This document shows, piece by piece, positions 1 to 7,696 of a stretch of 37,977 bases of DNA (positions are counted from its first letter, which is position 1; each line of letters begins with the position of its first letter). Source of the stretch: an uncultured Muribaculaceae bacterium (lineage in GTDB: Bacteria; Bacteroidota; Bacteroidia; Bacteroidales; Muribaculaceae); assembly GCA_905233845.1 (NCBI GenBank), contig CAJOFH010000047.1, positions 1 through 37,977 of the forward strand, given 5' to 3'. The notes beneath the pieces are model-generated. The model was not told where the DNA came from. It ran no database searches and saw only the letters and a program-made list of their open reading frames with translations. Both the position numbers and the translations under genes were made by a program.

Positions 1-482
1 TTGTCAACCACAAAGTTACAAAATGTCTCGCTATTTTCCAAATATTAGCCCCACTATTTTTGATAAAAACAACATATTTCCTTATCCCGAACTCGGGTAT
101 TCCTTCTAAATTAAAAACCAATGAAACATCATTGAAATCAACATACATCTGAGGAGCAGAGCCATCTTTAAAGGAACGGATACGAATTGTTCCCCTATCG
201 TTGTTCTGATCGATTACATAAAACTTTTGTTGTGTACCACCCCCCATTATCGGTAGTCTGTCCACCATCGTCATAAATGCGATAGATCTGGGTCTCGTTA
301 CTATAAATGACAATAATGTCCTCATCTGTTTTGATCTCAATAGGTACAGTACATGACTTCCATTCTGTCCATCCACTATTTTTATACTTCATGGATATTT
401 CATAACCATTGCACCATAAACTCTCTGCGCTTACACCAAAGGTAATAATACTAAATAATAAAATTGCTAAAATTTTTTTCAT
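1..482 (-). pseudogene. Small secreted protein of unknown function, frameshifted and partial
   Basis: The gene starts at the ATG ending at 482 and opens with a clear signal peptide (residues 1-19, MKKILAILLFSIITFGVSA), so the product should be exported. The mature part begins ESLWCNGYEIS and has two cysteines (about residues 24 and 44). In the annotated frame it stops at 195 after 95 residues. The neighbouring frame continues without a stop from the run of six C (240-245; G on the coding strand) to the window edge, and reads like the same protein (GGGTQQKFYVIDQ, then GTIRIRSFKDG, then MYVDFNDVSLVFNLEG). Removing one G joins the two parts. I infer a one-base insertion in a homopolymer: a pseudogene, a phase-variable tract or a sequence error. 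I do not recognise a function; it resembles small uncharacterised Bacteroidales secreted proteins. Confidence 0.6.
11..42 (-). promoter_or_regulatory. Possible promoter reading left out of the window
   Basis: On the minus strand TTTG (39-42) is followed by a 20-bp spacer and TAACTTTG (11-18), which is the Bacteroidetes promoter pattern. It lies inside the readable tail of the frameshifted gene, so it may be chance in AT-rich DNA. Confidence 0.35.
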
Positions 483-514
483 GTGTTTGTTTTTTAATAG
501 ATGTTTTAAAAGTG

Positions 515-545
515 CAAAAATAAGAAAAAACTTTGTGTTAACAAA
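515..545 (-). promoter_or_regulatory. Promoter of the small secreted-protein gene
   Basis: On the minus strand TTTG (542-545), a 19-bp spacer and TATTTTTG (515-522, continuing CAC) match the Bacteroidetes -33/-7 consensus. The start codon ends at 482, giving a short leader. Confidence 0.6.
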
Positions 546-571
546 AATTGAACATTATTTTAATTGCGTTT

Positions 572-604
572 CTTGATTTTTTCGGCAAAAAAGAACTAAA
601 TTTG
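572..604 (+). promoter_or_regulatory. Promoter of rocD
   Basis: CTTG (572-575), a 21-bp spacer and TAAATTTG (597-604, followed by CAC) fit the Bacteroidetes promoter. Transcription would start near 611, leaving a leader of about 110 nt before the ATG at 721. Confidence 0.5.
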
Positions 605-630
605 CACGTTCAGAACAAAAATTTGATAAA

Positions 631-645
631 TGAGACTACGTCTCA
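631..645 (+). promoter_or_regulatory. Inverted repeat in the rocD leader
   Basis: TGAGAC and GTCTCA are perfect inverted repeats separated by TAC. The site is just downstream of the inferred transcription start, where an operator or a small leader hairpin could act. No regulator is identifiable from the window. Confidence 0.35.
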
Positions 646-720
646 GAAATTAAAATGAAAATTTCGTTTTGTATTTCATTCGACTTATACTAATTTTCTA
701 TAAAAACAACTAATTTAATT

Positions 721-2010
721 ATGGCTAATTGCAAAAAAACTAAACCAAGTACTTGTAAAAAAACTACTACATGTAAAAAAACTACCAACACTGCCAGCAA
801 GCGTTGCATGGCAATGGAAGACCGCTATGGCGCTCACAACTATCATCCACTGCCCGTAGTGCTTCACAAGGGCAAGGGAATCTATGTGTGGGACGTAGAG
901 GGCAAGAAGTACTTCGACTTCCTGTCGTCGTATAGTGCTGTGAACCAAGGTCACTGCCATCCACGCATCGTCAAGGCTCTCAAGGAGCAGGCCGACACTT
1001 TGTGCCTCACCTCGCGTGCCTTCTACAACGATGTGCTGTGCGAGTATGAGAAGTATATTCACCAGTTCTTCGGCTATGACAAGGTGCTCCCAATGAACAC
1101 TGGTGCCGAGGGCGTGGAGACAGCCCTGAAGCTCGCTCGCCGCTGGGGTGTAGTGAAGAAAGGAATACCCAACGACAAAGTCAAAATAATCTGCTGCGAA
1201 GGCAACTTCCACGGACGCACCGTTACCATCATCACCATGAGTGACGACCCAAGTTCTTATGCTGAGTATGGTCCACTGACTCCTGGTTTCATCCGCATCC
1301 CTTACAACGATCCCGAGGCTCTCAAGAAAGCTCTTGAGGAATATGGCGACGAGGTGTGCGCATTCATTGCTGAACCCATCCAGGGCGAGGCTGGTGTGTT
1401 TGTTCCCGACGATGGCTACCTGAAGAAATGCTTCGACTTGTGCCATGAGCACAACGTGCTCTTCATCGCCGATGAGGTACAGACAGGTATTGCCCGCACT
1501 GGTAAGATGCTCTGCTCTATGCACGACGGCATCCGTCCCGACATCGTGATTTTGGGTAAAGCCTTAGGTGGTGGCGTACTTCCCGTTTCGGCTTGCCTTG
1601 CCGACGATGAAATTATGCTCACTGTGAAGCCCGGCGAGCACGGTTCTACCTTTGGTGGATTCCCATTAGCAGCCCGCGTAGCTGTTGAGGCACTCAAGGT
1701 TGTTAAGGAGGAGAAACTCACTCAAAACGCCGAGAAGATGGGTAAAATCTTCCGTGAGGAAATCAAGAAGATTAACTCGCCGTTCATCGTTCAGGTGCGT
1801 GGCCGCGGCTTGCTCAACGCTATCGTTACCACTCCCATCAAGGGCAAGACAGCTTGGGACATCTGCCTGAAGCTGCGTGACAACGGTCTGCTTGCTAAGC
1901 CCACCCACGACCACATCATCCGCTTCGCTCCTCCCTTGTGCATCAACAAGGAAGAGATTATGAAAGCCGTAGGCATCATCAAGAAGACCTTCGAGGAAAT
2001 GTCGAAGTGA
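721..2010 (+). CDS. rocD: Ornithine aminotransferase with Cys/Lys/Thr-rich N-terminal extension
   Basis: This PLP-dependent class-III aminotransferase should convert ornithine and 2-oxoglutarate to glutamate 5-semialdehyde and glutamate in the cytoplasm, linking arginine and proline metabolism. The family core starts at about residue 32 ([16 protein letters not shown]). It contains the [15 protein letters not shown] and GNFHGRT cofactor segments, the IADEVQTG aspartate motif and the Schiff-base lysine in ILGKALGGG (Lys280). The core has normal length. The first 29 residues are unusual: three CKKT-type units rich in Cys, Lys and Thr, each encoded across a run of seven A. Two internal ATGs (808 and 814) fall where the conserved enzyme begins and could be alternative starts. 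I kept 721 because the frame is open and the upstream AT-rich leader with its promoter fits. Confidence 0.93.
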   Translation: MANCKKTKPSTCKKTTTCKKTTNTASKRCMAMEDRYGAHNYHPLPVVLHKGKGIYVWDVEGKKYFDFLSSYSAVNQGHCHPRIVKALKEQADTLCLTSRAFYNDVLCEYEKYIHQFFGYDKVLPMNTGAEGVETALKLARRWGVVKKGIPNDKVKIICCEGNFHGRTVTIITMSDDPSSYAEYGPLTPGFIRIPYNDPEALKKALEEYGDEVCAFIAEPIQGEAGVFVPDDGYLKKCFDLCHEHNVLFIADEVQTGIARTGKMLCSMHDGIRPDIVILGKALGGGVLPVSACLADDEIMLTVKPGEHGSTFGGFPLAARVAVEALKVVKEEKLTQNAEKMGKIFREEIKKINSPFIVQVRGRGLLNAIVTTPIKGKTAWDICLKLRDNGLLAKPTHDHIIRFAPPLCINKEEIMKAVGIIKKTFEEMSK

Positions 2011-2066
2011 TCAGTTTTCATAATATTAAAGTAAGTTTGATAAAAATAAAGCGCTGAGTGTCAGCT

Positions 2067-2247
2067 GCTCCTCTAAGATAGAGGAGCTGTCGCGAAGCGA
2101 CTGAGGAGTATGACAGCCCATTTAGATAAAATGCTCACCTTCAGAAGGCATTGAACAAGTTCAGTTTTCACTCGCTTAATCGCATTTTGTCTTAAAAAAC
2201 TATTTATCATACTCCCCCTGTATCCCCCTCTATCTTAGAGGGGGAGC
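2067..2247. repeat. Inverted pair of REP-like hairpin repeats
   Basis: The left arm (2067-2113) has a perfect 9-bp stem, GCTCCTCTA-AGA-TAGAGGAGC, then a second hairpin GTCGC-GAA-GCGAC, then GGAGTATGA. The right arm (2207-2247) carries the inverse order: TCATACTCC, then CCCCCTCTA-TCT-TAGAGGGGG and AGC. The arms are diverged inverted copies of one unit, resembling REP/BIME-type intergenic repeats. No transposase is present nearby. Confidence 0.65.
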
Positions 2248-2313
2248 TTAAAAAGCTGAATATAAGGATAAAAATTCATCGAACTCACATTAATATTAAA
2301 GTTTTTGAAGTAG

Positions 2314-2345
2314 GGCGCCCAATTGCTGGGTGCCTTGCTTTTTGA
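2314..2345 (+). terminator. Probable intrinsic terminator downstream of rocD
   Basis: An 8-bp stem (GGCGCCCA pairing with TGGGTGCC, one G-T pair) encloses a five-base loop and is followed by TTGCTTTTT. It is about 300 bp beyond the rocD stop, so the rocD transcript would include the REP-like pair, unless this hairpin ends a small unannotated RNA. Confidence 0.5.
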
Positions 2346-2460
2346 CCCGAATTGGGTTTAAAAAACTGCCTTTCGTCGCTCTAATGGCCGAATGTTATCG
2401 TTTACCTGTTTACTCGTCTACTTGTTTACTCTAAAACTTTTATTTTTAATTAAAATGGAG

Positions 2461-2468
2461 TAACTTTG
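2461..2468 (+). promoter_or_regulatory. -7 box upstream of the THUMP methyltransferase gene
   Basis: TAACTTTG followed by CAC matches the Bacteroidetes -7 consensus 47 bp before the start codon. The -33 element is not clear (CTTT near 2437). Confidence 0.5.
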
Positions 2469-2514
2469 CACTCGATTTCTATGCATGGTGGAAATCAACT
2501 AATTTTTTAATGTT

Positions 2515-4065
2515 ATGAGTGAGACTTTTGAAATGGTTGCTAAGACCTTCCAGGGGCTGGAAGGAGTGCTGAGCGATGAGCTGGTGGCAATGGGAGCTCA
2601 AGACGTGCTCCAGGGTAAGAGAATGGTGTCGTTTCGTGGCGACAAGGAACTGTTGTATCGAGCCAACTTCGGGCTGCGCACTGCACTAAGAGTTCTGAAA
2701 CCCATTTACAAATTCACGTCGACCGATGCCGATGACCTCTATGAGCAAGTGAAGCTGTTCCAGTGGGAAGACATTATGACTGAGAGCAGCACGTTCTCGA
2801 TTGATTGCACCGTCTATAGCGAGACATTCCGTCACTCACGTTTTGTCACTTATCGTGTGAAAGATGGTATTGCCGACTATTTCATGGAGCGCTGCGGCAA
2901 GCGGCCTTCGATACGTCTCAATTCCCCCGACTACCAGTTCAATGTTCACATCAGTGGTGATGATGTGACAATATCGCTCGACTCGTCGGGAGAACCCCTC
3001 TATAAGCGTGGATGGCGTGTGGCACAAACCGATGCTCCCATCAACGAGGTGCTGGCAGCAGGTATCATCAAGCTGAGCGGTTGGGATGGCGAGAGCAACT
3101 TCGTTGACCCAATGTGCGGCTCAGGAACCTTCTTGATTGAGGCGGCATTAATAGCTGCAAATATCAATCCCGGCGTTTATCGCAAGGAATATGCATTCCA
3201 AAAGTGGCCCGACTATGATGACGAGCTGTTCGAGACTATCTATAACGACGATAGCGGTGAACGAGAGTTCAACCACAAGATTTACGGCTACGATATCCTG
3301 GGCAAAGCAGTAGCAACTGCCAAGGCCAACATCAAAAATGCCGGTCTGTCGCAGTATATCGAGGTGGAACGTGTGCCTCTTGAAGAGCAAACTACTGCAC
3401 CCGAGAAGGGTGTACTCATCACCAACCCCCCCTACGGCGAGCGCCTGACCAGCGACGAGCTGCCACAACTCTATGCCACTATTGGTGAGAAGCTCAAGAA
3501 GGTTTTTGTGGGCTATGACTGCTGGCTCATCGTGGGCAAGAACAAGGAGTTAATCGACAATTTGGGTCTCAAGGCTTCGGTTCACTATCCACTGCTCAAT
3601 GGAGATATCGAGTGCGAGCTGCGAGAGTATGTAATCTTTGACGGTAGCTTCGACGATATGCGCCGCAAGGGAGGCAGCATCAAGAATACCGAATTCCGTG
3701 CCAGTGACAAACCCACCTATGAGCGACGTGACAGGCGAGACGATTCACGACGTGACTTCAAGCGTGGTGACCGTCGAGACCGCCACGATGGCGAACGTCG
3801 AGAGCGCCGTGAAGGAGGCTTCAAGCGTCGTCGTGATAATGGTGACCGTGGCGTGAACCCCATGCGCAAGCGTCATGACGAAGGGGATACCCACGTATAT
3901 CGCACCGACCGTCCTTATGGCGAGAATGAGAAACGCGATGCTAATCGTAGGCGCACTTTCTCGTTCCATGGACCACAGCTTGGCGAGGACAAGGAGCGCC
4001 CAGTGTTCAAAGGTCGCCGCAATGGCTGGAAACGCCGTGACGCCACCACCGATGAGAATTCATAA
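2515..4065 (+). CDS. THUMP-domain class I SAM RNA methyltransferase (RlmL/YcbY-like) with Arg-rich tail
   Basis: The protein is expected to methylate guanine in 23S rRNA in the cytoplasm, by similarity to the RlmL N-terminal methyltransferase. An N-terminal THUMP region (about residues 1-160) precedes a Rossmann methyltransferase domain with the SAM motif DPMCGSG (198-204) and the catalytic NPPYGER (304-310), typical of the UPF0020 family. The fused RlmK half of the E. coli protein is absent. From about residue 380 to 516 the sequence becomes low-complexity, rich in Arg, Asp and Gly (RRDRRDD, RGDRRDRHDGERRERR), which suggests a disordered RNA- or ribosome-binding tail. The exact modified base cannot be told from sequence. 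The gene may be co-transcribed with the membrane-protein gene 80 bp downstream. Confidence 0.88.
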   Translation: MSETFEMVAKTFQGLEGVLSDELVAMGAQDVLQGKRMVSFRGDKELLYRANFGLRTALRVLKPIYKFTSTDADDLYEQVKLFQWEDIMTESSTFSIDCTVYSETFRHSRFVTYRVKDGIADYFMERCGKRPSIRLNSPDYQFNVHISGDDVTISLDSSGEPLYKRGWRVAQTDAPINEVLAAGIIKLSGWDGESNFVDPMCGSGTFLIEAALIAANINPGVYRKEYAFQKWPDYDDELFETIYNDDSGEREFNHKIYGYDILGKAVATAKANIKNAGLSQYIEVERVPLEEQTTAPEKGVLITNPPYGERLTSDELPQLYATIGEKLKKVFVGYDCWLIVGKNKELIDNLGLKASVHYPLLNGDIECELREYVIFDGSFDDMRRKGGSIKNTEFRASDKPTYERRDRRDDSRRDFKRGDRRDRHDGERRERREGGFKRRRDNGDRGVNPMRKRHDEGDTHVYRTDRPYGENEKRDANRRRTFSFHGPQLGEDKERPVFKGRRNGWKRRDATTDENS

Positions 4066-4075
4066 AGTCCAATCA

Positions 4076-4111
4076 CTAGATTTTCTAGATGTTCTAGAAT
4101 ATCTAGGACAT
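4076..4111. repeat. Four tandem 9-bp CTAGA repeats
   Basis: Four consecutive 9-mers read CTAGATTTT, CTAGATGTT, CTAGAATAT and CTAGGACAT. The array lies 11 bp after the methyltransferase stop and 34 bp before the next start. It also contains short palindromes such as CTAGAATATCTAG, so it could fold in RNA. Confidence 0.7.
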
Positions 4112-4145
4112 TTAAAATAAAAAAAAGCAAAAACACTAAACGACT

Positions 4146-5135
4146 TTGGCAAAAAAAGGCAGTTACATAGTTGACTATTTCAACAATCGCGGCTTCTTTG
4201 GGCTGTCGCTATTGTTGCTTGTGGTGTTCTCGGTGATTGCCAGTGGCAATTTCGAGGTTCCTCAGCGTGGCTATGGTACATTCCAGAACTTGGGCACTTG
4301 GATTTCGAGTAACGACACTTCCTGCTTTGTTGCTGTGGTGTGCAACGTGGTGATAGGAGTCTTGCTTGTGACGCTCAACATAATGTTCCGCTACATCAAG
4401 ACCTATAACTGCTTTGTCTTTGCCGCCATATTCGTGTTGTTACAAGGCATAAATCCGTTCTTAAGCACACGTTTCTTTGCGGGAACTGCCCTATGCATGG
4501 TCGTTGTGCTGTCGCTCTTTTTCATGTTTGAGCAGTATGGCAAGCGCAATGGTGCCACTCAAGGCATCTTCCTGGTGATGGCGTTGTTGTCGTTCTTTAC
4601 CATCTATCACTATGTGTTCTTCTTGCTCATTCCGTTGTTTGTGCTGGGTTTTGCCTATATGCGTGTGCTTGATGTGCGTGGAGTTTTCGCCACTATATTT
4701 GGCATTGTCACTCCCTACTGGATTATGCTTGGCACAGGTTTGGAGCCACTATCGGGATTCCAAGCCCCTCACATTTCGCAGGTGTGGACGAGTGCACCCA
4801 CGTTTGTTGGCAAAGGATGGGCTATCACAATGGCTATCACCACAGTGGCACTAACAGTGCTGCTCACGGTGAGCAATCTCAAAACGATGCTCAATTACAG
4901 CGTTCATGTGCGCGCCTATAATAACTTCTTTGTAGCCCTTTCGGTCTTTGTGGTTTTGATGATGGCTGTTGACTACAACGACTTCCTTATCTATATGCCG
5001 TTGCTCAACATGTGCTTCGCCATTCAGTATGGGCATTGGTATGTCATCTCGCCTCATGAGACACGACAGCCTGTGACAGTGTGGCTAATGGTGGGACTCC
5101 TTACAGCCTATATCATTGCAATGATTATTGCCTGA
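4146..5135 (+). CDS. Polytopic inner-membrane protein of unknown function
   Basis: The product has about nine to ten hydrophobic segments distributed along its 329 residues (for example GFFGLSLLLLVVFSVIASG near 17-35 and VWLMVGLLTAYIIAMIIA at the C-terminus), so it should sit in the inner membrane. I do not recognise a named domain or catalytic motif. The start is a TTG at 4146, giving MAKKGSYIVDYFNNRG; no ATG gives an equally long protein. Its stop codon overlaps the pdxB start by one base, so the two are probably translationally coupled. A link to vitamin B6 synthesis would be only an inference from position. Confidence 0.75.
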   Translation: MAKKGSYIVDYFNNRGFFGLSLLLLVVFSVIASGNFEVPQRGYGTFQNLGTWISSNDTSCFVAVVCNVVIGVLLVTLNIMFRYIKTYNCFVFAAIFVLLQGINPFLSTRFFAGTALCMVVVLSLFFMFEQYGKRNGATQGIFLVMALLSFFTIYHYVFFLLIPLFVLGFAYMRVLDVRGVFATIFGIVTPYWIMLGTGLEPLSGFQAPHISQVWTSAPTFVGKGWAITMAITTVALTVLLTVSNLKTMLNYSVHVRAYNNFFVALSVFVVLMMAVDYNDFLIYMPLLNMCFAIQYGHWYVISPHETRQPVTVWLMVGLLTAYIIAMIIA

Positions 5136-6127
5136 TGAAGATTGTTGCCGACAGCAAGATACCCTTTCTACAAGGCCTGCTTGAGACGGTGGCTCAAGAG
5201 GTGGTCTATGTGCCTGGTGCCGAGATTACGAGCCAGGTGGTTCGTGATGCCCAAGTGCTGCTCACCCGCACCCGCACTCGCTGCGACAGTGGTTTGTTAG
5301 AGGGCAGCAAGGTGGAATTTATTGGGACAGCAACGATAGGAACTGACCACATCGACCTCGACTATTGTCGCCAACACGGCATCACGGTGGTTAATGCACC
5401 TGGATGCAACGCTCCGGCAGTAGCGCAATGGGTACATGCTTCAATATTAGAGTGGAAAGCAGCACGCAATGTACAGCGACCAATCACGTTGGGCATTGTG
5501 GGCGTGGGGCATGTGGGAAGCATTGTGGCTCGTTGGGCACAGCAACTTGGTTATCGCGTCTTGCTCAACGACCCACCACGCGCCGAGCGAGAGGGCAACG
5601 AGATGTTTGAAGCACTTGATGTCTTGCAGCGCGAGTGCGATGTTATCACGTTCCACACACCACTCACCAGCGATGGCAAGTGCCCTACATGGCATCTTTG
5701 TGACGAGGAATTTCTCATTGGCTTAGAGCATTGCCGCCTCATCTTGAACGCTGCGCGAGGAGCGGTGGTCGACAACGAAGCACTTGTAAGATGGCAAGGT
5801 GACGTGGCACTCGACTGCTGGGAAGGAGAGCCCAACATCAATGAGCAATTACTCGACAAGGCTTTCGTTGCTACGCCCCACATTGCAGGCTATAGTCTTC
5901 AGGGCAAGCAGCGAGGTACAGCTATGATTCTTGAGGCGCTGAACCGTCGTTATTGTTGGAACATCAATCCTGTCGTTGCCTGCACTCCACTTGCTGGAGC
6001 CGAGCAAATTAGTGCCGAATGTATTCTTTCCAGTTATTCACCTCTTGCCGATACTGCTCGACTCAAAGCTGCGCCAGCCCGCTTTGAGAACATGCGCAAC
6101 ACTTATCAATTGCGCAACGAAGTGTAG
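5135..6127 (+). CDS. pdxB: Erythronate-4-phosphate dehydrogenase (PdxB-like)
   Basis: This D-isomer-specific 2-hydroxyacid dehydrogenase probably oxidises 4-phosphoerythronate in the DXP-dependent pathway to pyridoxal phosphate. The ATG at 5135 (MKIVADSKIPFLQG) matches the family N-terminus; a longer upstream reading would only repeat the end of the previous gene. The NAD-binding GIVGVGHVGS lies near residue 120. The catalytic Arg (NAARGAVVDN), Glu (DCWEGEPN) and His (TPHIAGYS) are all present. At 330 residues it is shorter than the roughly 380-residue E. coli enzyme, with a reduced C-terminal dimerisation region. The start overlaps the preceding membrane-protein stop (TGATG). PdxB is more likely than a general hydroxyacid dehydrogenase because of the KIPFLQG and PGCNAPAVAQ segments. 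Confidence 0.85.
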   Translation: MKIVADSKIPFLQGLLETVAQEVVYVPGAEITSQVVRDAQVLLTRTRTRCDSGLLEGSKVEFIGTATIGTDHIDLDYCRQHGITVVNAPGCNAPAVAQWVHASILEWKAARNVQRPITLGIVGVGHVGSIVARWAQQLGYRVLLNDPPRAEREGNEMFEALDVLQRECDVITFHTPLTSDGKCPTWHLCDEEFLIGLEHCRLILNAARGAVVDNEALVRWQGDVALDCWEGEPNINEQLLDKAFVATPHIAGYSLQGKQRGTAMILEALNRRYCWNINPVVACTPLAGAEQISAECILSSYSPLADTARLKAAPARFENMRNTYQLRNEV

Positions 6128-6207
6128 CCAATCATCTCATTACTTGAGAGATGACTTGAGGCTACCAGAACACCTGTAAATTCACTCCAAAAAACTTTCT
6201 AATGGGT

Positions 6208-6238
6208 TTTGTGGATTTATGGGATTGATGTACCTTTG
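6208..6238 (+). promoter_or_regulatory. Strong promoter of the SGNH-MBOAT operon
   Basis: TTTG (6208-6211), a 19-bp spacer and TACCTTTG (6231-6238, followed by CAC) are a near-perfect Bacteroidetes promoter. The ATG at 6259 leaves a leader of only about a dozen bases. Confidence 0.75.
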
Positions 6239-6258
6239 CACGGATTTTTTGAGAGTAA

Positions 6259-7683
6259 ATGAAGAAAAATTATCTAAATAGTGTCGTTTGGATAGTCTTG
6301 TTTGTGGTGCTGACACTGCTGGGACTATATTGGCTGCCTGATGTTCAGGTGGCTGGGTGGTCGATGCGCAAGATTGACCTGCTTGCTGACTTGAGAAACG
6401 ACTCAACAGATAAATCAAACATCAAAGACAAAGATTTGTCGCCAGAGAAGCGACATCAGATAAATATTCCAGTACTCGAAGGTTCTTATCTCACTCATGA
6501 TAAGGATGGCAATGTCATTACCGTTGAGGACTCTATCATTAATGCTATGTCAGAACTTGGTCCTAAGAAAGATAGTGTGACAAGCATTGTTGACATGAGT
6601 GCTGGAGCCCAGGGAGGTATGGAGCATTTTTATAAAGCTCTCTCCCAATCGTCATCTCGTCCTGTGAGGATTGCTGTGCTGGGCGACTCCTATATTGAGG
6701 GCGATTTAATGACTTCGATGCTCCGCGAACTGCTCCAACAGCGTTTTGGTGGTATGGGATGTGGTTTCTTGCCCATTACCTCCATCACCGCCAAGAACCG
6801 AATCACCGTTCGTCAGACCTTTGATGGCTGGACTCAGCACAAGGCCGTGGACCATCGCGGCTATGAAGATGCTTACAATAACATCACTGGCAACTATTTC
6901 AATGCCAGCCCTCATGCTTGGGTCAACATGGTGGCATTTGGCAAATATTATAGCCTTTGTGGCTCTTGCTCCAGTTCTTCGTTATACTATTTGGGTGATA
7001 CCGGTGTGGGCACTGTGAGTGCCTATATCAATGGCGAGTTTTATGGTCAGTATTCCCTTGATGACTATTCCAGTGTGTCGAAAGTCACAGTGCGAGGTGA
7101 TATCAAGACAGTGAAATGGGTGGTTGACGATAGTTCGGGCATCGTATTCTTGGGAGCTTCGATGGATAGCGACATTGGAGTGATAGTTGACAATTATGGC
7201 ATGCGCTCTTCACGAGGAAATCACCTGTGCCGTATCAACGACCGTATCCTCTCTGGTTTTAATGATTTGCGTCCTTACGATTTGGTGGTTATAATGTATG
7301 GGCTTAACGTTGCTGCCGAGAAAGAGAGAGATTTGACCTCATATTGTGCCCAGATGACACAAGCGATAGAGAATATCAAGCGTTGTATGCCCTCAACAAG
7401 CATTATGATGGTTTCTTGCAGTGACCGCGAGGAACGTAGGAGTGACGGTTTCCACACTATGCGAGGCGTTTTGGGTCTCATTCAGGCTCAAAAGCGCATA
7501 GCAATCAACGCGCGTGTGCCATTTTGGAACCTCTATGATGCTATGGGTGGAGAAGGCAGTATCGTTAATATGGTAAAGAATGGCGAGGCAGCTCGCGATT
7601 ACACCCATGCTACCACCAAAGGAGGCGATCACATTGCCCATCTGCTGTATGATGCTCTAATGTTGGGCTACGATAACCGTTAA
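6259..7683 (+). CDS. Membrane-anchored SGNH/GDSL-family hydrolase-like protein
   Basis: An N-terminal transmembrane anchor (about residues 8-27) is followed by a linker of roughly 90 residues and an SGNH-type domain that would face the periplasm. Block I is VLGDSYIEGD (GDS at 142-144). A YGLN segment could supply the glycine/asparagine block, and DYTHAT near the C-terminus fits the DxxH catalytic pair. The gene ends 13 bp before an MBOAT O-acyltransferase gene with which it shares a strong promoter. In AlgI/AlgJ- and Dlt/Pat-like systems the MBOAT protein moves an acyl group across the membrane and an SGNH partner transfers it to a polysaccharide. I infer that role here. The acceptor polymer is not encoded beside it. 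Confidence 0.8.
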   Translation: MKKNYLNSVVWIVLFVVLTLLGLYWLPDVQVAGWSMRKIDLLADLRNDSTDKSNIKDKDLSPEKRHQINIPVLEGSYLTHDKDGNVITVEDSIINAMSELGPKKDSVTSIVDMSAGAQGGMEHFYKALSQSSSRPVRIAVLGDSYIEGDLMTSMLRELLQQRFGGMGCGFLPITSITAKNRITVRQTFDGWTQHKAVDHRGYEDAYNNITGNYFNASPHAWVNMVAFGKYYSLCGSCSSSSLYYLGDTGVGTVSAYINGEFYGQYSLDDYSSVSKVTVRGDIKTVKWVVDDSSGIVFLGASMDSDIGVIVDNYGMRSSRGNHLCRINDRILSGFNDLRPYDLVVIMYGLNVAAEKERDLTSYCAQMTQAIENIKRCMPSTSIMMVSCSDREERRSDGFHTMRGVLGLIQAQKRIAINARVPFWNLYDAMGGEGSIVNMVKNGEAARDYTHATTKGGDHIAHLLYDALMLGYDNR

Positions 7684-7696
7684 GGAGAAGATTATA

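Larger units (their letters stand above)
2011..2514. other. Intergenic region between rocD and the THUMP methyltransferase
   Basis: I see no convincing coding sequence here. It holds an inverted pair of hairpin repeats (2067-2247), a terminator-like hairpin (2314-2345) and the promoter of the next gene (2461-2468). Between them are short words (CCCGAATTGGGTTTA near 2346, CTAATGGCCGAAT near 2380) that resemble the ends of the palindromic element at 36773-36963 and may be remnants. Confidence 0.5.

Noticed and set aside
715-1524. Long minus-strand open frame opposite rocD
   Set aside because: It mirrors a well-supported aminotransferase on the plus strand and its translation has no recognisable domain; it is a codon-bias shadow.
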